Source: Minicystis rosea
GTDB lineage: Bacteria; Myxococcota_A; Polyangia; Polyangiales; Polyangiaceae
Reading direction: 5' to 3'
NCBI GenBank assembly: GCA_001931535.1
Contig: CP016211.1
Coordinates: 9,842,377 to 9,906,376 of the forward strand
Length of the DNA stretch: 64,000 nt
Part shown: in pieces, positions 40,464 through 49,338 of the stretch
Layout of the letters: every line of letters begins with the position of its first letter
How positions within the stretch are numbered: the first letter of the stretch is position 1
Program-made: the position numbers and the translations under genes
Notes under the pieces: generated by a model
What the model was told of the DNA's origin: nothing
Seen by the model: only the letters and a program-made list of their open reading frames with translations
Database searches by the model: none

Positions 40464-41720
40464 ATGCGATCGACATCTGCTTTCCTGACGCTTCTCGCAA
40501 CCCTCACGCTATCCACCGCTGCAAACGCGGCCCGCCCCTACGTCACGCTCGTCGACGATGGCACCGTCGCGACCAACAAGCTCCAAACCCTCTCCGATCT
40601 GAAGGCCATCGAAAAGAAGATCCTCGCCCTTTACGGCGAGACGGGCGCGCCCCTGCCCGAAGTCATCAGCGTCTGGAGCACGTTCGACATCGGCGGCAGC
40701 CCCTACGGCACCATCTACGATCCCATCGGCGCCGACGTGAAAGGCATCGGCCTCGAGGATGCCTATCCGCCCGAGGGCATCAAGAAGTCCTCGAAACCGC
40801 CGCTCGCGGCCATGCTCCTGCACAACAACGTTCTGGAGCTCAAGCAACGCGCCAACCTGCAAGGCGCGCCGCTCGAAGGCTTCGCCGAATACCTCTTTCT
40901 TCTCGAGCTCTCGCACCGCTTCGGCCCCGCCCTCCGCGTCCCCGCGCCCAACCCGGGGGCCCTCATCGGCTTCGATTTCCACTGGTCCTTTTGGATGGAC
41001 GCCGGCGGCTCTCCCTCCGGCGGCAACGTCTGGAAAGACAACGGCGACGGCACCTTCACCGTGGAAGCCCAGAGCCCCAAGGCCCTGAAGTTCTCCATGA
41101 TCGATCTCTACATCATGGGCCTCGCCGCCAAAGAGGAAGTGCCCCCCTTCGGCGTCCTCGAGAGCGTCACTCCGCCCACCGGCATCACCGATCCTCTCTG
41201 GGGCGGCCCCTACGCCGCGCACTCGTTTCCTTGGTTCGACGCCAGCAAACCCTTCACCGTCACGGCCACCCGCCGTTCCATCACCATCGATGACGTGATC
41301 GCCGCCAACGGCACCCGCGATCCCGCCGCCGACGCCGCCCCCAAAACCTGGACCGTCGGCTTCGTCCTCCTGGTCGGCCCCAACGACGACGCCACCCAAG
41401 TGTCCACCGCGCAAACCACGTTCGACCCCCTGGCCAACAACTTCGCTTCTGCCTTCAACACCGCCACCCAAGGCCGCGGCACCCTCGACGTGGTGACCGA
41501 AGAAAACACCCAAGGCACCGGCGGCGCCGGCGGCATGGGAGGCACGGGCGGCAGCGGTGGAAGCACGAGCTCGAGCGCGAGCTCCAGCTCCGGCGGCGGC
41601 GAGAGCTCGGAGGGTGATTGCGGCTGTGCAGTGCCGGGGACGAGCCGTGGTGAAGGAGGTGCGATTGCCGTGGCCATCGCGGCGCTGGCGGCGGCGCGGC
41701 GGCGGAAGCGGGTGGGTTGA
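40464..41720 (+). CDS. secreted protein with MYXO-CTERM tail
   Basis: 418 residues. Signal peptide to about 25 (ANAARPYV), then a globular domain of about 340 residues with DIGGSPYGTIYDPIGADVKG, YLFLLELSHRFGP and FDFHWSFWMDAGGSPSGG. A Gly/Ser-rich spacer (GGAGGMGGTGGSGGSTSSSA) leads to GDCGCAVPG, a hydrophobic helix and ARRRKR, a standard MYXO-CTERM signal. The domain is common in myxobacterial surface proteins but its activity is unknown; LSHRFG only faintly recalls a metalloprotease helix and lacks the full HExxH. ATG at 40464 directly precedes the signal peptide. Confidence 0.82.
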   Translation: MRSTSAFLTLLATLTLSTAANAARPYVTLVDDGTVATNKLQTLSDLKAIEKKILALYGETGAPLPEVISVWSTFDIGGSPYGTIYDPIGADVKGIGLEDAYPPEGIKKSSKPPLAAMLLHNNVLELKQRANLQGAPLEGFAEYLFLLELSHRFGPALRVPAPNPGALIGFDFHWSFWMDAGGSPSGGNVWKDNGDGTFTVEAQSPKALKFSMIDLYIMGLAAKEEVPPFGVLESVTPPTGITDPLWGGPYAAHSFPWFDASKPFTVTATRRSITIDDVIAANGTRDPAADAAPKTWTVGFVLLVGPNDDATQVSTAQTTFDPLANNFASAFNTATQGRGTLDVVTEENTQGTGGAGGMGGTGGSGGSTSSSASSSSGGGESSEGDCGCAVPGTSRGEGGAIAVAIAALAAARRRKRVG

Positions 41721-41798
41721 GGCCATGAGGCCACGAGCGCGAGGGAGCCCGTGCTTATGGCTTCTCGCAGACGAAGACGGCTTTCGGCACCTGATGGA

Positions 41799-42401
41799 TC
41801 ACCAGTCGTCCGACAGCAAGCAATCGTAAATCGTCGCCTCGCCCATGGCGCGAATGCTCGTGGCCACTTCGGGCACCACGACCTCACCGATCTCGCGGGG
41901 AAGCGGTCGCGTGTCCCATGAAGCCTGTATTTCCTGCGCGATCGCACGCGCGGGAGGTATCTCGATCGACGAGAGATCGAGGCGGATCTCGGGGAGCGTC
42001 GCGACATTGGGATCGTCGATGCGATAGGCGATCCGCGAGCTGTAAATGACATGACAGGGCGCGAGGATGCTCACGAGGAAACCCAGCGCATGCTCGATGG
42101 CATGACCGCTCTGCTCCGGCTCGGTCGCGGGCAATAGGAGCTTGGCTGCGTATGCGGCGTCATGGCTCCCCGAGGGGAGATGAAACGCTCGATCCTGGAC
42201 CACGCAAGCTGGGAACCGAGCGCGGAGCCGGCCCAACATGGAGCGCCACGCGCCGAGGCTCGCGCCGGCGCGCAGCCGCGCTTCCACCAACCGGCGATGC
42301 TCGTCGGTGCTCTCGTAACGAGGATCGTCCGGCGAGATTCCCCGAGGGTAGTAGCGATAGACCAGCTCGGATAGCGCGGTAACGGTGAGGGTCGTCGTCA
42401 T
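41799..42401 (-). CDS. hypothetical protein
   Basis: 200 residues. Landmarks are LSELVYRYYPRGISPDDPRYESTDEHRRLVEARL near the start and GHAIEHALGFLVSILAPCHVIYSSRI in the middle. No signal peptide. Its ATG overlaps the stop of the lipoprotein upstream by four bases (ATGA), so the two are co-translated. Codon use here is slightly less GC-biased than in the neighbours. The family is unknown to me. Confidence 0.72.
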   Translation of the reverse strand: MTTTLTVTALSELVYRYYPRGISPDDPRYESTDEHRRLVEARLRAGASLGAWRSMLGRLRARFPACVVQDRAFHLPSGSHDAAYAAKLLLPATEPEQSGHAIEHALGFLVSILAPCHVIYSSRIAYRIDDPNVATLPEIRLDLSSIEIPPARAIAQEIQASWDTRPLPREIGEVVVPEVATSIRAMGEATIYDCLLSDDW

Positions 42402-42931
42402 GGTGGGCTGACTCTGGCGCCGAGCGTCCGGTATCTCGTGCGAAACTTCTCACGGAGCTTCGCACGGAGAGCAATGCAATAGTCCTCGCCGAGCCAGCGA
42501 GGTCGAGCACGCATCACCTCTTCGGTCGCCTCCGTCACCACCACCGCGGTGATCTGCGCGGCGTGACGAGAGGAGATGGGGCCGGCCATCGCGCTGCGCA
42601 ATGGCATCCCGACCACCACGGCGCACGTCCAAAAGTTGGGTGGAAGGTGCCGCCAATCACCGAACTTCAACCGCGCCGAGGCCACCTGCCAGCCGCCGCC
42701 GTCGTCCTGCCCATCGTCGAGAACGGTGGTGGCAAAGTGAAACGTCGACTCGTATGCACCTTGCACGGCCTCACGGGTTGGCTCCGTGTCGCTCGATCTC
42801 CGTTCGCCGACGCGATCCGGGGCTGCCTCTTCGAAGCTCGGGGCGCCATCCTCGGGCATCCGTTCGGAGCTCGAGAGACACGATGCGAGGAGCGTGCATG
42901 CGAGCCATGGAAGCGCTGCCCTCCACCACAT
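42398..42931 (-). CDS. lipoprotein, co-translated with a hypothetical gene
   Basis: 177 residues. MWWRAALPWLACTLLASC is a clear lipoprotein signal with Cys18. GGAGAGG just before the ATG at 42931 supports this start over a TTG at 42961. The mature part contains GWQVASARLKFGDWRHLPPNFWTCAVVVGMP and RTRYRTLGARVSPP, with no recognised domain. It forms a two-gene operon with 41799-42401. Confidence 0.68.
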   Translation of the reverse strand: MWWRAALPWLACTLLASCLSSSERMPEDGAPSFEEAAPDRVGERRSSDTEPTREAVQGAYESTFHFATTVLDDGQDDGGGWQVASARLKFGDWRHLPPNFWTCAVVVGMPLRSAMAGPISSRHAAQITAVVVTEATEEVMRARPRWLGEDYCIALRAKLREKFRTRYRTLGARVSPP

Positions 42932-43172
42932 TCCTCTCCGAGGAAGCGAGCACCGGGCCAATGGCGGACGAGCGCAAAGGTGACGTTCATCGTGAAGCGC
43001 AAGGACGAGGCCGGTCGCCCTCGTGTGTCCTCATCGAGCATGTCGCGGACGAGCGGCCTGAAAGCCTCTGTTCGTCTTCGCTGTGAGCACGAGCGGGCTC
43101 TCCACCATCCACCCTCCCGGCACCGCCCTTCGAGATCGTTGACCCTCCCCCTCTTTCCCGCGATCGTGCCGC

Positions 43173-45470
43173 ATGCACCTCGCTTCCCGCCGTCGTCGCG
43201 CCGTCGCCTTGGCCTTCTTCCTCGGCGCCCCTTGGGCGGTCGCGTGCTCGGGGGGTGAAACCCACCAGGCCTCGACTGGCAACATGGGCGGCGGTGGCAC
43301 GGGTGGAGCGGTGGCTCTCGTGTGCATGCCGGGGGAAACGCTCGAATGCTTTTCGGGGGCGCCGGAGCAAAAGAATGTTGGCTTGTGCGTCGCGGGACAC
43401 CAGACGTGCAAGGCCGATGGATCCGGATTCGGGCCGTGCGAAGGCGAGGTCCTGCCCACCACCGAGACCTGCGGAAACCCGGCTGACGAGGACTGCGACG
43501 GGCTCGCCAACGAGGATGGGCCGGACTGCGTGTGCACGCCGGGAGACAAGCAATCGTGTTATTCGGCGGCGCCCAGCACCAAGGGCGTGGGCCCGTGCAA
43601 GGCGGGCACCCAGGTGTGCAATGCCAAAGGCACCGGGTGGGGGCCGTGCATGGGAGAGGTCACGCCCGTCGCGGAGACCTGCTTCACCGGCATCGACGAC
43701 GATTGCGACGGCAAGGTGAACGAGAGCGGCGCGGGCTGCAAGTGCATGCCCAATGCAATGGTCGACTGCTACACCGGCCCGCAAGGCACGGCCAACGTCG
43801 GCACGTGCAAGACCGGCAAGGCCCAGTGCAACGCCGATGGGACGGCGCTCGGCCCGTGCATGGGAGACGTCATTCCCGTGGTGGAAGCGTGCCTCGGTGA
43901 CGTCGACGCCGATTGCGATGGGAAGACGCAGGAGATCACCGCGTGCGCTTGCACGATGGGTGACGTCATCGCCTGTTACACCGGCCCTCAGGGCACCGAA
44001 GGCATCGGGGTCTGCCACGGCGGGCAGCAAACGTGCTTGGGCGGCGACCAGGGTTATGGCCCGTGCACGGGCGAGGTGAAGCCGACGGCCGAGGTCTGCG
44101 CGACCATGGCCGACGAGAACTGCAATGGCACCGTCAACGAGGGTTGCCCGTGCTCACCGGGTCAGACTGGCAATTGCTACACTGGGCCGGCCGCGACCGA
44201 GAACGTGGGTGTCTGTCACGGCGGGACGCGGATCTGCAATGCCGACGGCCTCGGCTGGGGCGCTTGCACGGGCCAAGTCGTGCCCGCCACCGAGGTTTGC
44301 GCCAACGGGGCGGATGACGACTGCGACGGTGTCGTCGACGAGAAGACGTGGGTCGAGACGACCATCGACATCCACACGCCGGGGCCTCACTCGTCGCTGG
44401 TCGTGGATGCGAACGGCGGAGTCCACGCCCTTTATCACGACACCAACTTCAACCATCTGATCTACGCTTACAAGCCCACGGGCGGCGTCTTCTCCACCAC
44501 CACCGTCGACATTCATACGCCGGGCGCCTATCCGCAGCTCGTCGTGGATGCGAGCGGCGGAGTCCACGCCCTTTATCACGACACCAACTTCAACCATCTG
44601 GTCTACGCCTACAAGCCCGCGGGCGGCGTCTTCGCCACCACCACCGTCGACATCCACACGCCGGGGCCCGATCCCAGGCTCGTCGTCGACGTGAACGGCG
44701 GTGTCCACGCGCTTTATCACGACACCAACTTCAACCATCTGGTCTACGCCTACAAGCCCGCGGGCGGCGTCTTCGCCACCACCACCGTCGACATCCACAC
44801 GCCGGGGCCGCACTCGGTCCTCGTTGTCGATGCGGCGGGCGGAGCCCACGCGCTTTATCACGACACCAACTTCAACCATCTGGTCTACGCCTACAAGCCG
44901 GCCGGCGGCGTTTTCACCACCACCACCGTCGACGTCCATCAGCCGGCCGCCTTTCCCAAGCTCGTGGTCGATGCGGCGGGCGGCGTGCATGCGCTCTATC
45001 ACGACACGTTCTTTCACCAGCTCGACTATTCGTACAAGCCGGCGGGCGGGACGTTCACCGAGGTCACCGTCGACGTGCACCAGCCCGGCGACGATCCGCA
45101 GCTCGTGATCGATGCGAGCGGCGGCGTGCATGCGCTCTATCACGACACGTTCTTCGACGACCTCGATTACGCGTACAAGCCGGCGGGCGGCGCGTTCGCC
45201 GAGGTCACGGTCGATGTCCACGGGCCGGGGGATTTTTCGAAGCTCGCGGTCGATGCGAGCGGCGGGGTCCACGCGCTGTACGTCGACACGTTCTTCAATC
45301 ATCTCAATCATGCGTACAAGCCGCCGGCGGGCGTCTTCGCCGACACGACCGTCGACGTGCATCAGCCCGGCGACGATCCACGCTTCGTGATCGACGCCGA
45401 GGGCGGGCTCCACGCGCTCTACTTCGACACGTTCTTCGACGATCTCGATTATGCCTATCGCTGCCCGTAG
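43173..45470 (+). CDS. surface protein with five MopE-like Cys repeats and an eight-repeat beta-propeller
   Basis: 765 residues. The signal (WAVACSGG) looks like a lipobox with Cys at about 25. Five Cys-rich repeats of about 66 residues follow (about 50-395), each with CYxGP, NVGxC, GPCxGE and DxDCDG, as in MopE-like and other myxobacterial surface proteins. Then come eight tandem 47-residue repeats (about 396-765) containing VDIHTPG, LVVDASGGVHALYHDT and LVYAYKPAGG. Repeats 1-4 are almost identical in protein and DNA, repeats 5-8 slightly diverged. The repeat resembles beta-propeller blades, so eight would close one ring. It is probably attached to the outer membrane. Confidence 0.85.
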   Translation: MHLASRRRRAVALAFFLGAPWAVACSGGETHQASTGNMGGGGTGGAVALVCMPGETLECFSGAPEQKNVGLCVAGHQTCKADGSGFGPCEGEVLPTTETCGNPADEDCDGLANEDGPDCVCTPGDKQSCYSAAPSTKGVGPCKAGTQVCNAKGTGWGPCMGEVTPVAETCFTGIDDDCDGKVNESGAGCKCMPNAMVDCYTGPQGTANVGTCKTGKAQCNADGTALGPCMGDVIPVVEACLGDVDADCDGKTQEITACACTMGDVIACYTGPQGTEGIGVCHGGQQTCLGGDQGYGPCTGEVKPTAEVCATMADENCNGTVNEGCPCSPGQTGNCYTGPAATENVGVCHGGTRICNADGLGWGACTGQVVPATEVCANGADDDCDGVVDEKTWVETTIDIHTPGPHSSLVVDANGGVHALYHDTNFNHLIYAYKPTGGVFSTTTVDIHTPGAYPQLVVDASGGVHALYHDTNFNHLVYAYKPAGGVFATTTVDIHTPGPDPRLVVDVNGGVHALYHDTNFNHLVYAYKPAGGVFATTTVDIHTPGPHSVLVVDAAGGAHALYHDTNFNHLVYAYKPAGGVFTTTTVDVHQPAAFPKLVVDAAGGVHALYHDTFFHQLDYSYKPAGGTFTEVTVDVHQPGDDPQLVIDASGGVHALYHDTFFDDLDYAYKPAGGAFAEVTVDVHGPGDFSKLAVDASGGVHALYVDTFFNHLNHAYKPPAGVFADTTVDVHQPGDDPRFVIDAEGGLHALYFDTFFDDLDYAYRCP

Positions 45471-45604
45471 CGCGCGGCGCGGGAAGATCGTGCTTCCGGG
45501 GAACGGTGCGATCTTCCTCGCCGGAGGCGCGGGCACGCGCGTCCTGGTCGCCCTCGCGCGCTCGGCGAACGCGGAGCCGGTCTCGGTGATATGGTCCCCT
45601 CGCC

Positions 45605-47929
45605 ATGCCTGCCCGAAAGCTGTCCCCTAGCGAGTGCCGCAAGATCGTTCCGGCCGAGCAGTTTCGTGTCCCCGAAGGCGACGAGGTCGCGCCGCTCGCG
45701 GGCGTCGCCTCCCAAGAGCGCGCGCTCACGGCGCTCGAGCTCGGCTTGGACATCCAGCAACCGCGCTTTCACGTGGTCGTCGTGGGTGCGTCGGGCACGG
45801 GCCGCACCTTCTGCGCGCGTTCCGTCGCCAAGCGCATCGCCAAGACGCGGCCCACGCCGGACGACATGGTCCTCCTGCCGAACCCGCGCCGTCCCAGCGA
45901 GCCGACCGTCCTGAACCTCCCGGCCGGCGAGGCGCGTCCGTTCGTCGACGCCATGGATGAGCTCTACACCAAGCTCGTCGACGGCCTCCGCGGTGTGAAC
46001 GAAGGCGAGCGCTACAAGCAGGCGCGCGCCAAGACGCGGCGCCGCGTGGCCACGGAGGAGAGCCGCCTCGAAGAGGCCTTGAAGGCCGCCGCCGCCGAGC
46101 TGGGCCTCGATCTCCAACGCACCGATGACGAGGTGCAGATCACCGCGCTCGACGAGGCCGGCGGCACGCCCTCGAGCGACGCGCTCGCGGCCATCGCCGC
46201 TCACATCGAAGAGTTCGAGACCAAGCTCGCCAGCGTGCAGGACGAGGCCGACGGCGAGCTGCGCGCCGTGGTCCATCACCTCCTCGGCGAGGCCGTGAAG
46301 TCGAGCTTCCTCCCGGTGCGCACGCGCTTCGAGGGGCGCGGCGCCATCGCGTCGTTCCTCGCCGACGTGGAGACGGCGGTGACCCGCGAGCTGCGCCGCT
46401 TGGTCGACGAGCCCCGCGGCGACGAAGCGCCCACGCTCTCGCGCGGCGTCGTCGTGCCCACGCTCCTCACCGAGCACAAGCCCGGCGCCGGCGCGCCCGT
46501 CGTCGAAGTGCCGTATCCCACGCTCACCGCGCTCTTCGGCCGCACGCACGCGCCGCCCGACTCCGGCTTCCCGCCCGAGCCCGGCTTCGCGGTCGCGGGC
46601 GCGCTGCACGAGGCCAACGGCGGCTTCCTCATCCTCCCCGCGCAGGCGCTGCTCAAGAACGAGAACCTCTACGAGCAGCTCAAGGCCTGTCTGCTCGCGG
46701 GCAAGTTCATCGTCCCCGAGCACAACCCCTCGTATTACCGCGGCACCACGGAGGAGCTGCTCCTCCCGCCCATCCCCATCGATCTCAAGGTCGTGCTCAT
46801 CGCGAGCCCCTCGCTCTACCAAGATCTGCACGAAGCCGACCCCGAGTTCTCCCAGCTCTTCAAGATCCAAGCGCGCTTCGAGCCCACGTTGAAGCTCGAT
46901 CAAGCGATCGCGGCCTACCCCTCGTTTCTCGCGGGCATCGCCAAGGATCGCAGCCTGCCTCCGCTCACGCCCGACGCGGTGGGCGAGCTCGTCTTCTACG
47001 GCGGGCGCCTGGCCGAGAGCCAAACGAAGGTCACCGCGCAGCTCGGCCTCATCGCCGAGGTCGCGATGGAAGCGGGCTACCGCGCCAAGCAGCGCGGGTG
47101 CGAGTGCATCGACGGCCGCCAAGTCGTGGAGGCGCTCGCGGCCGCGCGGCGGCGCGGCAGCCACTTCCGCGATCAAGTCCACGAGCTCCTCGCCGACGGC
47201 ACCATCCGCATCGACACGACGGGCGAGCGCGTCGGTCAGGTCAACGCGGTCAGCGTGCTCAGCGATGGTCCCATCACGTTCGGCCGCCCGTGCCGCGTGA
47301 CGGCCGTCGTCTATCCGGGCGTCGAAGGCCCGGTGAACATCGCGCGCGAAGTGGAGATGTCCGGCCCCATCCACAGCAAGGGCGTGCTCGTGCTGGCCGG
47401 CTTCATGGCCCTTCGCTTCGGCCAACACAAACCGCCGATGTTCGGCGCGTCGCTGGTCTTCGAGCAGACCTACGAGGCCATCGACGGCGACAGCGCTTCA
47501 TCGAGCGAGCTCTACGCGCTCCTCTCGGCGCTCTCCGGCTTCCCGCTGCGGCAGGAGCTCGCCGTCACCGGCAGCGTCGATCAGCAGGGCGGGATCCAGC
47601 CCGTGGGCGGCCTCAACGAGAAGATCGAGGCCTTCTTCGACATCTGCGCGGCCAAGGGCCTGACGGGCAACCAGGGCGTCCTCATCCCCGAGCGCAACTG
47701 CGACGCCCTCATGCTGCGCGACGACGTCGTCGACGCCATCGCCGCGAGCCGCTTCCACGTGTGGGCCACGTCCACGGTCGAGGAGGGCGTCGAGCTGCTC
47801 GCGGGCGTGCCGGCCGGCGTCGCCGACGAGAACGGTCACTACCCCGAAGGCACCTTGTTCCGCGCGGTGGAGATGCGCCTCAAGCGCTTCCATCAAGCGA
47901 TGTCGGAGCTGAGTCGGGGCCCGAAGTGA
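45605..47929 (+). CDS. Lon-related ATP-dependent protease (LonB/YcbZ-like)
   Basis: 774 residues. Walker A is GASGTGRT at 61-68. A Lon-like coiled region with LVDEPRGD and the Walker B/sensor region ANGGFLILPAQALLKNENLYEQLKACL follow. The Lon proteolytic domain is at the C-terminus: catalytic Ser630 in GDSASSSE and Lys673 in GGLNEKIE, 43 residues apart exactly as in LonA, so the Ser-Lys dyad is intact. It lacks the large LonA N-terminal domain. Role: degradation of misfolded or specific proteins in the cytosol. Its TGA overlaps the GTG of the next small gene. Confidence 0.88.
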   Translation: MPARKLSPSECRKIVPAEQFRVPEGDEVAPLAGVASQERALTALELGLDIQQPRFHVVVVGASGTGRTFCARSVAKRIAKTRPTPDDMVLLPNPRRPSEPTVLNLPAGEARPFVDAMDELYTKLVDGLRGVNEGERYKQARAKTRRRVATEESRLEEALKAAAAELGLDLQRTDDEVQITALDEAGGTPSSDALAAIAAHIEEFETKLASVQDEADGELRAVVHHLLGEAVKSSFLPVRTRFEGRGAIASFLADVETAVTRELRRLVDEPRGDEAPTLSRGVVVPTLLTEHKPGAGAPVVEVPYPTLTALFGRTHAPPDSGFPPEPGFAVAGALHEANGGFLILPAQALLKNENLYEQLKACLLAGKFIVPEHNPSYYRGTTEELLLPPIPIDLKVVLIASPSLYQDLHEADPEFSQLFKIQARFEPTLKLDQAIAAYPSFLAGIAKDRSLPPLTPDAVGELVFYGGRLAESQTKVTAQLGLIAEVAMEAGYRAKQRGCECIDGRQVVEALAAARRRGSHFRDQVHELLADGTIRIDTTGERVGQVNAVSVLSDGPITFGRPCRVTAVVYPGVEGPVNIAREVEMSGPIHSKGVLVLAGFMALRFGQHKPPMFGASLVFEQTYEAIDGDSASSSELYALLSALSGFPLRQELAVTGSVDQQGGIQPVGGLNEKIEAFFDICAAKGLTGNQGVLIPERNCDALMLRDDVVDAIAASRFHVWATSTVEEGVELLAGVPAGVADENGHYPEGTLFRAVEMRLKRFHQAMSELSRGPK

Positions 47930-48192
47930 ATCCGCCCGAGGACACCGAAGACCGCCGCGAACGCCTCCGCCTCGAAGGCATGCGCGCCGCCCTGCACCAG
48001 CGGCCCATGCCTCCGGCGCAGGACGACGAGCGGAATCGCGCCGCGCACGCCGCCAAAGCCGGCTTCCGCGGCACGACGATGCTGCTCGTCATCGCCGGTG
48101 TCCTCGTCTCGCTCGCGGTCCTCTCGATGGCCTCGAAGGCGCTCAAGCTGCGCGAGGATTCCCCGCGCACGCGCTCGGGGAGCACGCGCTGA
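47926..48192 (+). CDS. small single-pass membrane protein coupled to the Lon-like protease
   Basis: 88 residues from a GTG overlapping the protease stop (GTGA). The first 45 residues are highly charged (NPPEDTEDRRERLRLEGMR); a helix MLLVIAGVLVSLAVLSMAS spans about 52-70; and the tail is basic. The translational coupling suggests a partner or membrane tether for the protease; this is inference from position only. Confidence 0.6.
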   Translation: MNPPEDTEDRRERLRLEGMRAALHQRPMPPAQDDERNRAAHAAKAGFRGTTMLLVIAGVLVSLAVLSMASKALKLREDSPRTRSGSTR

Positions 48193-48214
48193 GCGAGATC
48201 CCGAGCGGGATTCG

Positions 48215-48522
48215 AGAGGAGATTTTTAACGCAAAGACGCAAAGACGCAAAGACGCAAAAAGGCGAAGAGGAATTCGGGGTCTCGTGCTCCGCGAGCCAG
48301 CGCGAGGTGTCTTTGCGTTTCTTGTGCCTTGGCGTTCAAAACGCTCTTCGCTGAAGCAGGGGTGAAGTCCCCGAGCAGGGTTCGAGAAGAGATTTCAACG
48401 CAAAGGCACAGAGGATTCGGCGTTTCGTGACTCGTGCTCGCGAGTCGTCGCGAGGCCAAACCATTCACGTCTCTCTGCGTCTCTGCGTCTTTGCGTTAAA
48501 AATCTCCCTCGCTCGCCGAGCG
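48215..48522. repeat. dispersed GCAAAGACG inverted-repeat element, copies 2 and 3
   Basis: Copy 2 (about 48215-48365) begins GAGATTTTTAACGCAAAGACG with three further CAAAGACG steps and ends in the complement GTCTTTGCG...TTGGCGTTCAAAA. Copy 3 (about 48380-48522) begins GAGATTTCAACGCAAAGG, holds CGTTTCGTGACTCG and CGCGAGGCCAAACCATTCA (as in copy 1 near 8,550), and ends GCGTCTTTGCGTTAAAAATC. Each copy's ends are complementary. The tail beyond, to 48636, holds only a degraded related piece (TTGGCGTCTCTGCACCTTGG). Confidence 0.8.
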
Positions 48523-48636
48523 ATCATCGATCGTCATTCGGCACCACGAGAGCAAGAGCGCTCATGCCCTCTTGGCGTCTCTGCACCTTGGCGGCGTGAC
48601 GTCGAGAATCTCTGTGAGAAGCGGCTCGGTGAATCG

Positions 48637-49077
48637 TTAGCCGCCGACGCGACCGATGCCGAAGGCGCGGTGGTCGGCGAGCATGCAGTGGTCTTGGACG
48701 ATGTCGATGCCAGCGGCTTGCACGTCGCGGGCGAAGGTGTCGTTGCGGATGCCGAGCTGGAGCCACACGAGGCGCGGGCGCGGGGACATGGCGAGGATGT
48801 CTTCGAGGTGGCTCTGCAACGCTTCCGGGCGGCGGAAGACGTCGACGATGTCGACGGGCTCCTTCAGCTCGGCGAGCGAGGCGCGCACCGGCTGCCCCCA
48901 CAAGGCTTTGCCGACCAGCATCGCGTTCACGGGGAGGATTCGATAGCCCTGCTTGTAGAGATAATCGGGGACGTAGAACGCGGGACGCGACGGTTCTTCG
49001 TGCGCGCCGAGGACGGCGACGGTCTTCGCGTTGCGGAGGGCGTCCGCGATCGCAGCGGAGGTGGTGAGCTCGGCCAT
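48637..49077 (-). CDS. CoA-binding domain protein (YccU-like)
   Basis: 146 residues, a lone CoA-binding Rossmann domain: AKTVAVLGAHEEPSRPAFYVPDYLYKQGYRILPVN (residues about 18-52), then GQPVRASLAELKEPVDIVDVFRRPEAL, VWLQLGIRND and IVQDHCMLADH, the family signature. Related proteins bind CoA or nucleotides; the physiological role is unclear. ATG at 49077; a GTG three codons upstream is possible. Confidence 0.85.
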   Translation of the reverse strand: MAELTTSAAIADALRNAKTVAVLGAHEEPSRPAFYVPDYLYKQGYRILPVNAMLVGKALWGQPVRASLAELKEPVDIVDVFRRPEALQSHLEDILAMSPRPRLVWLQLGIRNDTFARDVQAAGIDIVQDHCMLADHRAFGIGRVGG

Positions 49078-49338
49078 GCGCGACACGATGAAGGGAAATC
49101 GTCCGAGGTAAAAGGCAGATCACATCGCCCCCGACTTTCGTTGGGTCGACGGCCGAAGAGCCGCAAGCGCGCCGCGAGGCCGCGCGGCGATCACGCGATG
49201 TGATGTAAGGATCGCAGGACGCATGGGCCCCGCGCCTTTTGCCTTTTGCCTCGGGCCCGTCCGACGCATGCTCCGGCCGTGCCTTCCCCGCCCGAGCCAA
49301 AGGCCCCGCGAGCGGGCGAGCCGGCTGGCTCGCCGTCG

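Noticed and set aside
40900..40940. Zinc metalloprotease motif in the MYXO-CTERM protein
   Set aside because: ELSHRFG lacks the HExxH pattern and no third ligand is evident.
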